Assembly (NCBI GenBank): GCA_963783505.1 | Contig: CAWAOP010000056.1 | Span: 186,001-250,000 of the forward strand | Reading direction: 5' to 3' | From: BOG-224 sp963783505 | GTDB taxonomy: Bacteria > Acidobacteriota > Terriglobia > Bryobacterales > Bryobacteraceae | DNA length: 64,000 nt | The notes under the pieces: model-generated | What the model saw: the letters and a program-made list of their open reading frames with translations, nothing else | The model's database searches: none | Told to the model about the DNA's origin: nothing | Shown: positions 8,877 through 17,899 of the stretch, piece after piece | How positions within the stretch are numbered: position 1 is the stretch's first letter | Layout: every line of letters starts with the position of its first letter | Made by a program: the position numbers and the translations under genes

Positions 8877-9848
8877 ATGCCTCTAAAACCCTTTCAGCCC
8901 AATCACGGGACTGAAAAGAAGATTTTCTTACTGAAACCGAGGGGATTCTGCGCTGGGGTGGTGAGGGCCATCGACGTGGTTCGGATCGCGTTGGACGTCT
9001 ATGGACCGCCCGTATACGTGCGCAAGGAAATTGTCCATAACAAGCACGTGGTCGATGAACTGCGCGAGGCCGGCGCCATTTTCGTCGAGGAACTGGCAGA
9101 GGTTCCGGAAGGCGCTCGCGCGATCTACAGCGCCCACGGAGTCGCGCCTTCCGTCCGTTCCGAGGCGCACGAACGCCATCTCCAGGTGATCGACGCCACC
9201 TGTCCGCTGGTGACCAAGGTCCACCTGGAAGCCGTCCGTTTTGCGCGCGACGGCTACAGCATCGTGCTGATCGGCCACAGAGACCACGACGAGGTGATCG
9301 GCACGCTCGGCGAGGTGCCGGAGTGCAGTTACCTGGTGGAGACTGTCGACGACGTGGACAGGCTCGATCTCCCCGATCCTACGCGCGTCCGCTTCCTCAC
9401 TCAGACCACTTTGAGCCTGGATGAAACCCGCGACATCGTAGAGCGTCTGCGCCAGCGTTTTCCGCACCTGCAAGGGCCTCCGGCGCAGGATATCTGCTAC
9501 GCAACTCAGAACCGCCAGATGGCCGTGAAGGCGATCTCGGAATACTGCGACCTGCTGCTCGTGGTTGGGTCGCAGAACAGCTCAAATTCCAAGCGGCTCG
9601 TGGAAGTGGCCGTGAATTCCGGCGTTCAGTCGTACCTGGTGAACGATCGCGGCGAGGTTTCTCCGGGATGGCTGGAGGGCGTCAGGAATATCGGCGTGAC
9701 CGCCGGCGCTTCGGCCCCCGAACACCTGGTCAACGAGCTGATCGATTATCTGCGCGAACGCGGATTTCATCAGGTGGAGGAAATCGAGCTGGTGGATGAG
9801 GACGTGCGGTTCTCGCTGCCCTCGGAGTTGATGGTTTCGATTCGATGA
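8877..9848 (+). CDS. ispH: 4-hydroxy-3-methylbut-2-enyl diphosphate reductase
   Basis: Last enzyme of the non-mevalonate (MEP) pathway: reduces HMBPP to IPP and DMAPP with a 4Fe-4S cluster. 323 residues, full length. The three cluster cysteines are visible at C25 (GFCAG), C109 (DATCPLV) and C207 (DICYATQNRQ). The histidines of VHNKHVV and SAHGVAP and the TQT motif are also in place. It heads the hopanoid operon and overlaps the cyclase gene by 4 bases (ATGA), linking precursor supply to hopanoid synthesis. Confidence 0.96.
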   Translation: MPLKPFQPNHGTEKKIFLLKPRGFCAGVVRAIDVVRIALDVYGPPVYVRKEIVHNKHVVDELREAGAIFVEELAEVPEGARAIYSAHGVAPSVRSEAHERHLQVIDATCPLVTKVHLEAVRFARDGYSIVLIGHRDHDEVIGTLGEVPECSYLVETVDDVDRLDLPDPTRVRFLTQTTLSLDETRDIVERLRQRFPHLQGPPAQDICYATQNRQMAVKAISEYCDLLLVVGSQNSSNSKRLVEVAVNSGVQSYLVNDRGEVSPGWLEGVRNIGVTAGASAPEHLVNELIDYLRERGFHQVEEIELVDEDVRFSLPSELMVSIR

Positions 9849-11776
9849 GTGCGCCCTCCCACGCCGGAACCGCGCTGGATGCGGCGGCGGACGCCGCCGC
9901 CGGGCGGGCCGCGGCGCATCTGGCGGCCATGCAGCAGCCGGACGGCCACTGGTGCGCGGAGCTGACGGCCGACTCCACGCTTGAATCGGATTACATTCTG
10001 TTCCAGTTGTGGCTCTATCCGGCGTCCGGCGGGCGGTGGGAGCCGGCGACGAGCGACCGGATTGCGAAGGCCGCGCGCTCCATTCTCGAGCGCCAGCTTG
10101 CCGACGGCGGCTTCAACATATACGTGGATGGGCCTTCGGAGATCAGCGCATCGGTGAAAGCCTATTGCGCGCTGAAGCTGGCCGGCTACGCTCCGGACGA
10201 TCCGCGCATGGCGAAATTGCACGGCCGCATCCTGGAGTTGGGTGGCATCCAAGCCGCCAACAGTTACGTAAAGATCAACCTCAGCCTGTTCGGCCTGTAT
10301 CCCCGGGAGTATTGCCCGACGATTCCTCCCGAGCTGGCGATCCTGCCGTTCCAGGCACTGTATCAGGTCTCGGCATGGACGCGCGCCATTGCGGTCTCGC
10401 TCTCGATCGTCCAGGCGGCCGGCCTGAACCGGCCGGCGCCGGATGGGTTCGATCTGCGTGAGTTGTGGCTCCCCGGTTCGAGCCCCGCCCTCCGGCACGG
10501 CCGCAATTCGTTCTCGTGGCGCAACGCTTTTCTCCTGATTGACCGGTTTCTAAAATGGTGGGAACGCGCGGCTCCCTCCGGCATCCGGCGTTATGCAGTT
10601 CGCCGCTCCGCGGCCTGGATGATCGAGCGCCTGGAAGCCTCCGACGGCCTGGGGGCAATCTATCCGCCGATGATGTACTCCGTCATGGCGCTGGATGCAC
10701 TGGGCTACGCCCCGGATCATCCCTTGCGCGCCGAGGCGCTTCGCCAATTCGACCGGCTGATGGTCGATGACGGCCGGCGGTTCTTCTTCCAGCCGTGTTT
10801 TTCGCCGATTTGGGATACCGCTATCGGTCTTTATGCCCTCGCACAAACTGGAACCGGCCACGAGGCGTGCGGGCAAGCGCGCAAATGGCTCCTCGGAAAA
10901 GAAATCCGCCGCAAGGGCGATTGGTCCATCAAGCGGCACGATACGGAGCCATCCGGCTGGGCGTTCGAGTATCGCAACGAGTTCTACCCCGACGTGGACG
11001 ACACAGCCATGGTTCTTCTGGCGCTCCGGCAACCGGCCGGGCATGTCAGGTCCGTCTGGGAAGCTCCCATCGAGCGCGGGTTGAACTGGCTGACCGCCAT
11101 GCAATGCTCCGATGGCGGATGGGCGGCCTTCGATGCGGATAACAATTGGCGTTTCCTGAACAACGTTCCCTACGCCGATCACAACGCTATGCTCGATCCG
11201 GCTTGCCCCGATATCACGGGGCGCGCGCTCGAAGCCTTGGGAGCATATGGGCTCGGCCGGAATCGCGAAGCGGCGAGGCGCGGCGTCGAATGGCTGGTTC
11301 GGAACCAGGAACCGGATGGAAGCTGGCTGGGCCGGTGGGGCGTCGCGTATATTTACGGGACCTGTTTCGCTTTGCGCGGCTTGGCCGCGGCCGGAGAAAG
11401 CGACCGTGAAGCGCATATCCTGCGCGCCGGGGAGTGGTTGCGTGCGATCCAGAACGCCGACGGCGGCTGGGGAGAAAGCTGCGCCAGTTACGATAACGGA
11501 CGGTTTACGCCCGCCCCGAGCACCCCTTCGCAGACGGCATGGGCTATCCTGGGATTAATAGCGGGCGGCGATGCCGGCAGCCTGAGCGTTCGCAACGGCA
11601 TCGAGTACTTGCTGGAATCGCAGCGCCCGAGTGGGGAGTGGGAGGAACGCCCGGCCACGGGGACCGGTTTTCCGAAGGTGTTTTATCTGAATTACCACCT
11701 GTACCGGGTCTATTTCCCATTGCTGGCTCTCACCGCTTATCGAAAAGCTGGATCCGGAAACAACGGCAACTTATGA
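9845..11776 (+). CDS. shc: Squalene-hopene cyclase
   Basis: Cyclises squalene to hopene and hopanol at the membrane. 643 residues, typical length. The catalytic DxDD acid motif is D383-V-D-D386 (PDVDDTAMV). Several QW repeats are visible, such as QQPDGHWCAEL, RQLADGGFNIY, MQCSDGGWAAFD, QEPDGSWLGRWG, QNADGGWGESC and QRPSGEWEERP. It overlaps ispH upstream and hpnH downstream (ATGA at 11773-11776), so the three are translationally coupled. Confidence 0.96.
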   Translation: MSAPSHAGTALDAAADAAAGRAAAHLAAMQQPDGHWCAELTADSTLESDYILFQLWLYPASGGRWEPATSDRIAKAARSILERQLADGGFNIYVDGPSEISASVKAYCALKLAGYAPDDPRMAKLHGRILELGGIQAANSYVKINLSLFGLYPREYCPTIPPELAILPFQALYQVSAWTRAIAVSLSIVQAAGLNRPAPDGFDLRELWLPGSSPALRHGRNSFSWRNAFLLIDRFLKWWERAAPSGIRRYAVRRSAAWMIERLEASDGLGAIYPPMMYSVMALDALGYAPDHPLRAEALRQFDRLMVDDGRRFFFQPCFSPIWDTAIGLYALAQTGTGHEACGQARKWLLGKEIRRKGDWSIKRHDTEPSGWAFEYRNEFYPDVDDTAMVLLALRQPAGHVRSVWEAPIERGLNWLTAMQCSDGGWAAFDADNNWRFLNNVPYADHNAMLDPACPDITGRALEALGAYGLGRNREAARRGVEWLVRNQEPDGSWLGRWGVAYIYGTCFALRGLAAAGESDREAHILRAGEWLRAIQNADGGWGESCASYDNGRFTPAPSTPSQTAWAILGLIAGGDAGSLSVRNGIEYLLESQRPSGEWEERPATGTGFPKVFYLNYHLYRVYFPLLALTAYRKAGSGNNGNL

Positions 11777-12879
11777 AATTTCCTATCGCAATGACGGCCG
11801 GGCTGGCCGGCTACATCATCCGCAACAGGATGCGGCCCCGGCCGGAATGGCAGAAGGACCCTTCGAACGCCGAAGATGGCGCGAATCCCTTCCGGATTCT
11901 CCCGCCCAAGACCGGCGCCAAGCGCGAGCCGCATCCGATGATCCGGCAGCGGTTCCCCATCGTGCTCATGCTGGAGCCGCTGCACGCCTGCAATCTGACG
12001 TGCACGGGCTGCGGCCGCATCCGCGAGTACGAATCCACCATTTCCGAGCGCGTGCCGCTCGAAGAATGTCTCGCCGCGGTGGATGAGTGCGGCGCGCCGG
12101 TGGTTTCCATCTGCGGCGGCGAGCCGATGATGTACCCGCAAATCGGGCCGCTCACAACCGGCATCCTGGAGCGCAACCGGCATATTTATCTCTGCACGAA
12201 TGGAATGTACATCGTGAAGCGGCTGGGCGAATTCAAACCCGACCGCCGTTTCTATTTCAACGTCCACCTGGACGGCATGGAAAAGACGCACGATATCTGC
12301 GTGGAACGCGAGGGCGTTTTCAAGGCCGCCGTCGAAGGCATCAAGGCCGCCAAGGCCGCCGGGTTCCAGGTCTGCACCAACACCACCGTTTACAAACAAA
12401 CGGACATGCGCGAGATCGAGGAGCTATTCGAGTACCTGAGGCAGTTCAACGTGGATGGCCACCAGATCGCGCCGGCCTACGGCTACTCCGCGGTGGACGA
12501 CCGCGAGATATTCCTTACCCGCGACGACGTCCACGAGAAGTTCAAGGATTTCGACCGGATCTCGAAGAAGTACCCGGTCCGCCAGACGCCGCTGTATCTG
12601 GACTTTCTAAAGGGAGAGCATGAGTTCCCCTGCACGGCCTGGGGCAATCCTACTTACAACGTGAAGGGCTGGAAAGGCCCGTGCTACCTGATCACGGACG
12701 CGCACCACAAGACTTTCGAGGGGTTGATGACCGAGACTCCGTGGGAAAGCTACGGTCCGGGAAACGACCCTCGCTGCGAGCACTGCATGGTCCACTGCGG
12801 GTTCGAGCCTTCCGCCGCTTTAGGCATTAACGCCGGCCTGTCCGACAATCTCAAAATGCTGGCCTGGACGCTACGGTAG
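11773..12879 (+). CDS. hpnH: Adenosylhopane synthase, radical SAM enzyme HpnH
   Basis: Joins a 5'-deoxyadenosyl radical to hopene to make adenosylhopane, the first step of side-chain building. 368 residues. The radical SAM cysteines are C73, C77 and C80 (CNLTCTGC). A GGEP SAM-binding motif follows (CGGEPMMYPQ), and a C-terminal cysteine-rich stretch (CEHCMVHCGFEPSAAL) is typical of HpnH. The ATG at 11773 is chosen because it overlaps the cyclase stop; the frame is open further upstream inside the cyclase gene. Confidence 0.95.
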   Translation: MKFPIAMTAGLAGYIIRNRMRPRPEWQKDPSNAEDGANPFRILPPKTGAKREPHPMIRQRFPIVLMLEPLHACNLTCTGCGRIREYESTISERVPLEECLAAVDECGAPVVSICGGEPMMYPQIGPLTTGILERNRHIYLCTNGMYIVKRLGEFKPDRRFYFNVHLDGMEKTHDICVEREGVFKAAVEGIKAAKAAGFQVCTNTTVYKQTDMREIEELFEYLRQFNVDGHQIAPAYGYSAVDDREIFLTRDDVHEKFKDFDRISKKYPVRQTPLYLDFLKGEHEFPCTAWGNPTYNVKGWKGPCYLITDAHHKTFEGLMTETPWESYGPGNDPRCEHCMVHCGFEPSAALGINAGLSDNLKMLAWTLR

Positions 12880-12884
12880 CCGAA

Positions 12885-13074
12885 GCTGGAAATCTGAAGG
12901 CCGAAGACCGAAGGCCGATACCGGGCACGGTTGCGTTCCGGTTGCCGGAGTGGGGCAGCCGGGATTGGCCGCCCCACGCGGACAGCCCCTCCGGTTTGAA
13001 TTCGGATTTCGGGCTGAACTGAGTTATGGTCTTATTCTGACTTCTGTCTTTTTATTTCCGACTTCGCCTTTCGA
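12885..13074. repeat. Inverted pair of heptamer tracts around a palindrome, inside the hopanoid operon
   Basis: Left tract about 12891-12920 (CTGAAGG, CCGAAGA, CCGAAGG, CCGATAC). Right tract about 13036-13072, the opposite orientation (TGACTTC, TGTCTTT, CGACTTC and similar). Between them is a GC-rich palindrome, GTGGGGCAG ... CCGCCCCAC, about 12952-12977. This 195-bp gap is the only long break between hpnH and hpnA and could fold into a large hairpin; I see no separate promoter in it. Confidence 0.6.
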
Positions 13075-14058
13075 ATGAAACCCGTTCTTGTCACCGGCGC
13101 ATCCGGATTTCTGGGCTGGCACGTCGCCCGAACGCTCATCGAGCGTGGTTACGCGGTGCGCGCGCTGGTCCGTCCTGGCAGCCAGGTGCAAGAGCTTGCC
13201 GTGGATCTTGTCACAGGAGACCTGCGGGATAAATCCTCGCTGGACCGCGCGGTTTCCGGATGCTCGCTGGTCTTCCACGTGGCGGCGGATTACCGCCTGT
13301 GGGCCAAGGACCCGACGGACCTTTACCGCTCCAACGTGGATGGCACGCGCAACATGCTTCAGGCCGCCAGAGATGCGGGCGTGGAGCGGGTGGTCTATAC
13401 CAGCACGGTTGGGTGCATAGGTTTCGTCAAGGGCGGCTTGGGCGACGAGAATACGCCGGTCTCCATCGACGGCATGGCCGGTCACTACAAGAAGTCCAAA
13501 TTCCTGGCCGAGCAGGCCGCGCTCGAATTCGCCCGCGAAGGCTTGCCGGTAGTGATCGTGAACCCAACCGCGCCAATTGGCGACCATGACTTAAAGCCGA
13601 CGCCAACCGGCCAGATGGTCGAGGATTTCCTGAGCGGCAGGAGCCCGGCGTTTGTCGATACCGGCTTGAACATTGTCGATGCCCGTGATTGCGCCGCCGG
13701 GCATTTGCTGGCGTGCGAGCGCGGCAAACCGGGCGAACGATACATCCTGGGATCGGAGAACCTGACCCTGGCGGAGATTTTCGGGAAGCTGGCCCGCATA
13801 GCCGGGCTCCCGGAGCCGCGTATCCGCATTCCTCATGCGATCGCCTGGTTGGCCGGCGTTTGCAGCACCGGGTGGGCCGAGGTAACCGGCCGGCCCCCTC
13901 GCGTGCCTTTGGACGCAGTGCGGATGGCCAGAAAGAAGATGTGGGTTACGCACGAAAAGGCGCGCCGCGAACTGGGCTACGAGCCGGCTCCCGCCGAGGT
14001 CGCGCTCCGGCGCGCGGTGGAGTGCTTCGAGCGGCGGCGCAATCGAGTGGCTGCCTGA
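13075..14058 (+). CDS. hpnA: Hopanoid-associated sugar epimerase HpnA
   Basis: An NAD(P)-dependent epimerase/dehydratase of the extended SDR type, 327 residues. Rossmann motif TGASGFLG near residues 7-14 and catalytic Y138-K-K-S-K142 (YxxxK). The sequence fits the HpnA subgroup found in hopanoid clusters; its reaction has not been settled. The gene overlaps hpnG by one base (TGATG). Confidence 0.9.
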   Translation: MKPVLVTGASGFLGWHVARTLIERGYAVRALVRPGSQVQELAVDLVTGDLRDKSSLDRAVSGCSLVFHVAADYRLWAKDPTDLYRSNVDGTRNMLQAARDAGVERVVYTSTVGCIGFVKGGLGDENTPVSIDGMAGHYKKSKFLAEQAALEFAREGLPVVIVNPTAPIGDHDLKPTPTGQMVEDFLSGRSPAFVDTGLNIVDARDCAAGHLLACERGKPGERYILGSENLTLAEIFGKLARIAGLPEPRIRIPHAIAWLAGVCSTGWAEVTGRPPRVPLDAVRMARKKMWVTHEKARRELGYEPAPAEVALRRAVECFERRRNRVAA

Positions 14059-14753
14059 TGCGACTGCTTCTGGTGGCTTCCGAAGCCCGCGAGTTCAGCG
14101 GCGTTCTGCCGCGCTGCTCCGGCGTGAAGGCTTCCTCCATAGCCCTCCGGTTCGCGCGCGAAGCCAGCATGGGCGGAAACGATCTCCTGCTGGCCGCGCA
14201 TGGAGCCGGCGTGATCCAAGCCGCCGCCGCCGTGGACGCCTGTGCGCCTCTGTGGCGGCCCGATCTGGTCATCAGCTTCGGTTATTGCGGCGCCGTCAAC
14301 CCCGGATTGAAGATTGCCGATGTTGTCGGCGCCACGGAGGTGCGGGCCCTCGATGGGCGGCATCGTGCGCGGCCAGTGGCTTCCAGCGCTGCATTCCGAA
14401 GCGGTCCCATCCGCACCATTGGCCGGGTTGCCCAGTCCGCGGCGGAGAAGCGCGATTGGCGCGCCACGGGGGCCATCGCCGTGGAAATGGAGGCGGCGGG
14501 CGTCGCGCGCCGGGCTGAGGCATTCGGCTTGCCGTTCCAGTGCATCCGGAGCGTGACCGATCTGGCCGAAGAAGATCTTGCCAATGATTTCAACGCGGCT
14601 CTGCGTCCGGACGGCCGCTTCGATACAATTACCTTATTGCGGTGCGCCATGCGCCGGCCATGGACCCGATTCCCGGAGCTGATCCGGCTCAGGAAGCGGT
14701 GCCAATTGGCGTCTTTAGCTCTGGGGGAGTTTATTGCCGACTGCAGGTATTGA
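14058..14753 (+). CDS. hpnG: Hopanoid-associated phosphorylase HpnG
   Basis: A nucleoside-phosphorylase-fold protein of 231 residues that removes adenine from adenosylhopane on the way to ribosylhopane. Visible: SFGYCGAVNPGLKIADVV (phosphate/ribose side), AVEMEAAGVARRAEAFG (the ME motif binding the ribose) and CIRSVTDLAEED. ATG overlaps the hpnA stop. Its last 20 bases overlap the next gene. Confidence 0.9.
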   Translation: MRLLLVASEAREFSGVLPRCSGVKASSIALRFAREASMGGNDLLLAAHGAGVIQAAAAVDACAPLWRPDLVISFGYCGAVNPGLKIADVVGATEVRALDGRHRARPVASSAAFRSGPIRTIGRVAQSAAEKRDWRATGAIAVEMEAAGVARRAEAFGLPFQCIRSVTDLAEEDLANDFNAALRPDGRFDTITLLRCAMRRPWTRFPELIRLRKRCQLASLALGEFIADCRY

Positions 14754-15831
14754 GCCGATAGCCGTGCCCCGAACCATGCAGGCCGCCGTGTATCGTGGCC
14801 AGGGGGAGATCGAAGTCGAGGAAGTGCCGACGCCCGAGATAGGCCCGGGCGAATTGCTCGTCAGGGTCGAGGCCTGTGGCGTTTGCAACACAGATCTGAA
14901 AAAGATCGCCTACGATCTTCTGCCTCCACCGCGGATTTTCGGACACGAAACCGCCGGAGTGGTGGCGGCCGTGGGCCTCGGCGTGACGCGCTACCAGCCG
15001 GGCGACCGCGTCATCGCGTTCCACCACATTCCCTGCCTGAATTGTTTTTACTGTGAGAGGAAACTCTACGCCCAGTGTCCCGTATATAAGAGAGTGGGGA
15101 TCACCGCGGGCTTCGAGCCGGCCGGGGGAGGCTTTGCGCAGTACGTACGCGTCATGGATTGGATCGTGGAGCGTGGCGTCGAGAAGATCCCCGATGGCGT
15201 TCCGTTTGACCGCGCTACGCTGGTCGAGCCGCTGAACACGTGTCTGAAGGCGGTCGTGGAGTGCGACCCTAAGCCTCACGAGTTCGTGGTGATACTTGGC
15301 CAAGGGCCGATTGGGCTGATGTTCACCATGCTCTGCCACCGTACCGGTGCGCGACTGGCGGCCACGGATACGCTGGCCCCGCGTCTCGATCTCGCCCGCC
15401 GTTGCGGCGCCGAGTTCGCGTGGGATCCCGGAACGGTGGATGTAGCCGCGGAAGTCCGCCGCTTGACCGGCGGACGAGGCGCCGATTTGGTGATTGTGGC
15501 CGCCTCGGCGAACGGGATCGTGGATCAGGCCATTACCGCTTCGCGTCCCGGATCGCGTATATTGTTATTTGCACAGACTTCGGCTACTGAGCGCATTGAG
15601 GCATGCGGAGCGGATATTTGTGTGGGCGAAAGAACGCTGTTCGGCTGTTATAGCGCGTCGGTCGATCTGCAAAAACAGTCGGCCGATCTTGTGTTTGGGA
15701 GCGAGTTGCCGCTGGATGAGCTGATTAGCCACCGGCTACCTCTTGTTAAAATACGTTCAGGTATCGATTTGGCATTGCATCCGGGACCTAAATCGTTGAA
15801 AATAATCGTTCAGCCCCAGAGGTGCGCATAG
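14734..15831 (+). CDS. Zinc-dependent alcohol dehydrogenase (MDR family), first of two
   Basis: 365 residues of the medium-chain dehydrogenase/reductase family, sorbitol/threonine-dehydrogenase-like. Catalytic zinc site CGVCNTD and GHET; structural zinc cysteines in CLNCFYCERKLYAQC; NAD(P)-binding GQGPIGLM. TTG at 14734 is chosen because GGGGGAG lies just before it; an ATG at 14776 would match the usual N-terminus but has no ribosome site. Lies between hpnG and hpnC in the hopanoid operon and overlaps genes on both sides, so a hopanoid function is likely. The substrate is not known; reduction of ribosylhopane to bacteriohopanetetrol is one candidate. Confidence 0.85.
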   Translation: MPTAGIEPIAVPRTMQAAVYRGQGEIEVEEVPTPEIGPGELLVRVEACGVCNTDLKKIAYDLLPPPRIFGHETAGVVAAVGLGVTRYQPGDRVIAFHHIPCLNCFYCERKLYAQCPVYKRVGITAGFEPAGGGFAQYVRVMDWIVERGVEKIPDGVPFDRATLVEPLNTCLKAVVECDPKPHEFVVILGQGPIGLMFTMLCHRTGARLAATDTLAPRLDLARRCGAEFAWDPGTVDVAAEVRRLTGGRGADLVIVAASANGIVDQAITASRPGSRILLFAQTSATERIEACGADICVGERTLFGCYSASVDLQKQSADLVFGSELPLDELISHRLPLVKIRSGIDLALHPGPKSLKIIVQPQRCA

Positions 15832-16874
15832 TGAAGAGCCAGATGATGGCGGGCGTGCTTTACGGCAAGGAGCACCTTCTCGTAGAGCCGGTTGCCGTTC
15901 CCACGATCGGGCCCGGGGATATCCTCGTCCGAGTGAGAGCGGCTCTTACGTGTGGGACCGATGTCAAGGTATTTCGGCGCGGCTATCACGCCCGGATGAT
16001 CGTGCCCCCCGCGGTATTCGGACACGAACTGGCAGGCGATGTCGTCGCCGTCGGTGACGAAGTCTCACGATTCTCGGTCGGAGACCGGGTTGTGGCGGCC
16101 AATTCGGCGCCATGCGAAGAGTGTTTCTTCTGCAGGCGAGGCTTGCAGAATCTCTGCGACGACCTCCTGTTCAACAACGGCGCGTACGCCGAATACATCC
16201 GTATTCCCGAGCGTATCGTCGAGCGCAATACCTACAGGATCCCGGTACACGTCGGATACCAGGATGCGGCCCTCGTGGAGCCGCTGGCCTGTGTGGTTCG
16301 CGGTTTAGAGGAAACACGGCCGCAGCCCGGCGATTCCATCGCGGTCATCGGTCTGGGACCGATCGGCTTGATGTTCGTCCGGCTTGCCAAGCTCTACGGG
16401 TGCAAGGTAATGGCTATCGGACGGCGCAAGACGCAACTCGACCGCGCCGCCGCCCTTGGAGCGGAAGAGGTGCTTACGGCGCCGGACGAGCACGCCAACG
16501 TGGTGGAAATCGTGCGCGAGTGGGCCAACGGGCGCGGCGTCGATATCGCCATTGAAGCGGTAGGCAAGCCGATTACATGGCACTGGGCCGTGAACATGGC
16601 TCGGCGCGGCGGCACGGTGAACTTCTTCGGCGGCTGCCCGAGCGACACCACTGTCCGGCTGGATACGTCGTTGCTGCATTATTCCGAGATTACCTGCAAG
16701 GCGACGTTCCATCACACGCCCGCCTCCATTCGGAGGGCCTTCGACCTGGTTTGCGCGGGCGATATTTCGGCGTCGTTCTTCGTGAACCGCGAGGAGCCGC
16801 TGTCCAACCTGCTTCAGGTGATGCGGCACCTGATGAGCCACAACGGCCACCTCAAGACGGCGATCCTTCCCTAG
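15831..16874 (+). CDS. Zinc-dependent alcohol dehydrogenase (MDR family), second of two
   Basis: 347 residues, same superfamily as its neighbour but clearly diverged. Catalytic zinc CGTDVKVF and GHELAGDV; structural zinc CEECFFCRRGLQNLC; cofactor site GLGPIGLM. GTG at 15831 overlaps the upstream TAG (TAGTG) and is preceded by AGAGG; ATG codons at 15843 and 15846 are alternatives. The tandem, overlapping arrangement suggests the two act in sequence or as a pair. Substrate unknown. Confidence 0.85.
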   Translation: MKSQMMAGVLYGKEHLLVEPVAVPTIGPGDILVRVRAALTCGTDVKVFRRGYHARMIVPPAVFGHELAGDVVAVGDEVSRFSVGDRVVAANSAPCEECFFCRRGLQNLCDDLLFNNGAYAEYIRIPERIVERNTYRIPVHVGYQDAALVEPLACVVRGLEETRPQPGDSIAVIGLGPIGLMFVRLAKLYGCKVMAIGRRKTQLDRAAALGAEEVLTAPDEHANVVEIVREWANGRGVDIAIEAVGKPITWHWAVNMARRGGTVNFFGGCPSDTTVRLDTSLLHYSEITCKATFHHTPASIRRAFDLVCAGDISASFFVNREEPLSNLLQVMRHLMSHNGHLKTAILP

Positions 16875-16882
16875 GGACTGCC

Positions 16883-16978
16883 ATGAAAAAAGGGGACAGA
16901 CAGCCCTTTCCGCCGGTGAAGTCCGCGGAAACCTAGCGAAGTCTGGCAGCGGAAAAGGTGTCTGTCCCCTTTTTTCAT
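16883..16978. repeat. 96-bp palindromic element at the start of hpnC
   Basis: Perfect 20-bp terminal inverted repeats: 16883-16902 and 16959-16978, each containing GGGGACAGACA or its complement with an A6/T6 outer end. The next inner bases (CCCTTTCCGC against GCGGAAAAGG) are also nearly complementary. It resembles REP/RAYT-type palindromes. It sits between the second dehydrogenase and hpnC, and the in-frame TAG at 16934-16936 lies inside it, so hpnC translation must begin in its right arm or later. The T6 arm also makes a terminator-like hairpin. Confidence 0.8.
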
Positions 16979-17899
16979 CCCGATTGGTTCCTGCCGCCGG
17001 CTGAATTCGTAAAGTCTTCGGAGGCGCTGCTGACCCCGCGCTCGCCCGAGGAAGCTAGAGCCTACACGCGCTGGCTGGCCACGCATCGTTACGAAAACTT
17101 TCACGTAGTAAGCTGGCTCCTTCCGAAGCGGCTGCATCAGGATTTCTTCAACGTCTACGCATTCTGCCGATGGGCCGACGATCTGGGCGACGAAATCGGC
17201 GACTCCTCCGAAAGCCTCCGCCTGCTCGAATGGTGGCGCACGGAACTGTTTTCCATGTACGACGGCCGGCCCGCCCACCCCGTTTTTGTCGCCTTGCGGG
17301 AGACGGTCGAACGGTTTGGAATTCCCAGGGATCCCTTCGAGGATCTGCTCCGCGCCTTCGTTCAGGATCAGATCGTGAACCGCTATCGCGACTGGGACGA
17401 TCTGTTCGGTTATTGCCGTTACTCCGCCAACCCGGTGGGCCGGCTGGTGCTTTATCTGTGCGGCTATTCCGACGCGGAGCGCCAGCGCCTCTCGGATGCC
17501 ACATGCACGGCGCTCCAGCTCGCGAATTTCTGGCAGGACGTTGCCGTCGATCTCCGGAAGGACCGCGTCTACCTGCCTCTCGCGCTTCTGGACCGGTACG
17601 GATGCAGGGTTGAAGATATTTACGCTCTACGCTTCACACCCGCCTTCCGCGCGGCGATGCGCGACGCGGTGGCGCGCGCCAGAGAGCTTTTTCTTGAGGG
17701 CCTTCCTCTTCCGCGCATGGTGGACCGGCGGCTTTCGGTGGATATCGACCTCTTTAGCCGCGGCGGAATGCGCGTGCTGGAGAAGATCGAGGCGATGGAC
17801 TATAACGTTCTGGCGGCCCGGCCGGCCGTCTCCAAACTGGAGCGCGTGCGCTTGCTGGCAGGCGCCGTGGCGCGCGCGGCCTTTCGGCGGGCGGCGTGA
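16958..17899 (+). CDS. hpnC: Squalene-synthesis protein HpnC
   Basis: A trans-isoprenyl diphosphate synthase-fold enzyme that, with HpnD and HpnE, makes squalene; HpnC converts presqualene diphosphate to hydroxysqualene. 313 residues as called. The first aspartate-rich motif is CRWADDLGDEIGD and the second is QDVAVDLRKDRVYLP. GTG at 16958 is the only start between the stop inside the 96-bp palindrome and the conserved body (DWFLPPAEFV), so the first eight residues (VSVPFFHP) are encoded by repeat DNA. The ribosome site is weak. Confidence 0.88.
   Translation: MSVPFFHPDWFLPPAEFVKSSEALLTPRSPEEARAYTRWLATHRYENFHVVSWLLPKRLHQDFFNVYAFCRWADDLGDEIGDSSESLRLLEWWRTELFSMYDGRPAHPVFVALRETVERFGIPRDPFEDLLRAFVQDQIVNRYRDWDDLFGYCRYSANPVGRLVLYLCGYSDAERQRLSDATCTALQLANFWQDVAVDLRKDRVYLPLALLDRYGCRVEDIYALRFTPAFRAAMRDAVARARELFLEGLPLPRMVDRRLSVDIDLFSRGGMRVLEKIEAMDYNVLAARPAVSKLERVRLLAGAVARAAFRRAA

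Noticed and set aside
11539..11772. Long N-terminal extension of HpnH
   Set aside because: It lies inside the cyclase gene in another frame; the ATGA overlap and family length support the start at 11773.
16883..16936. Seventeen-codon leader peptide before hpnC (MKKGDRQPFPPV...)
   Set aside because: It is wholly inside the palindromic repeat and lacks a ribosome site; most likely incidental.
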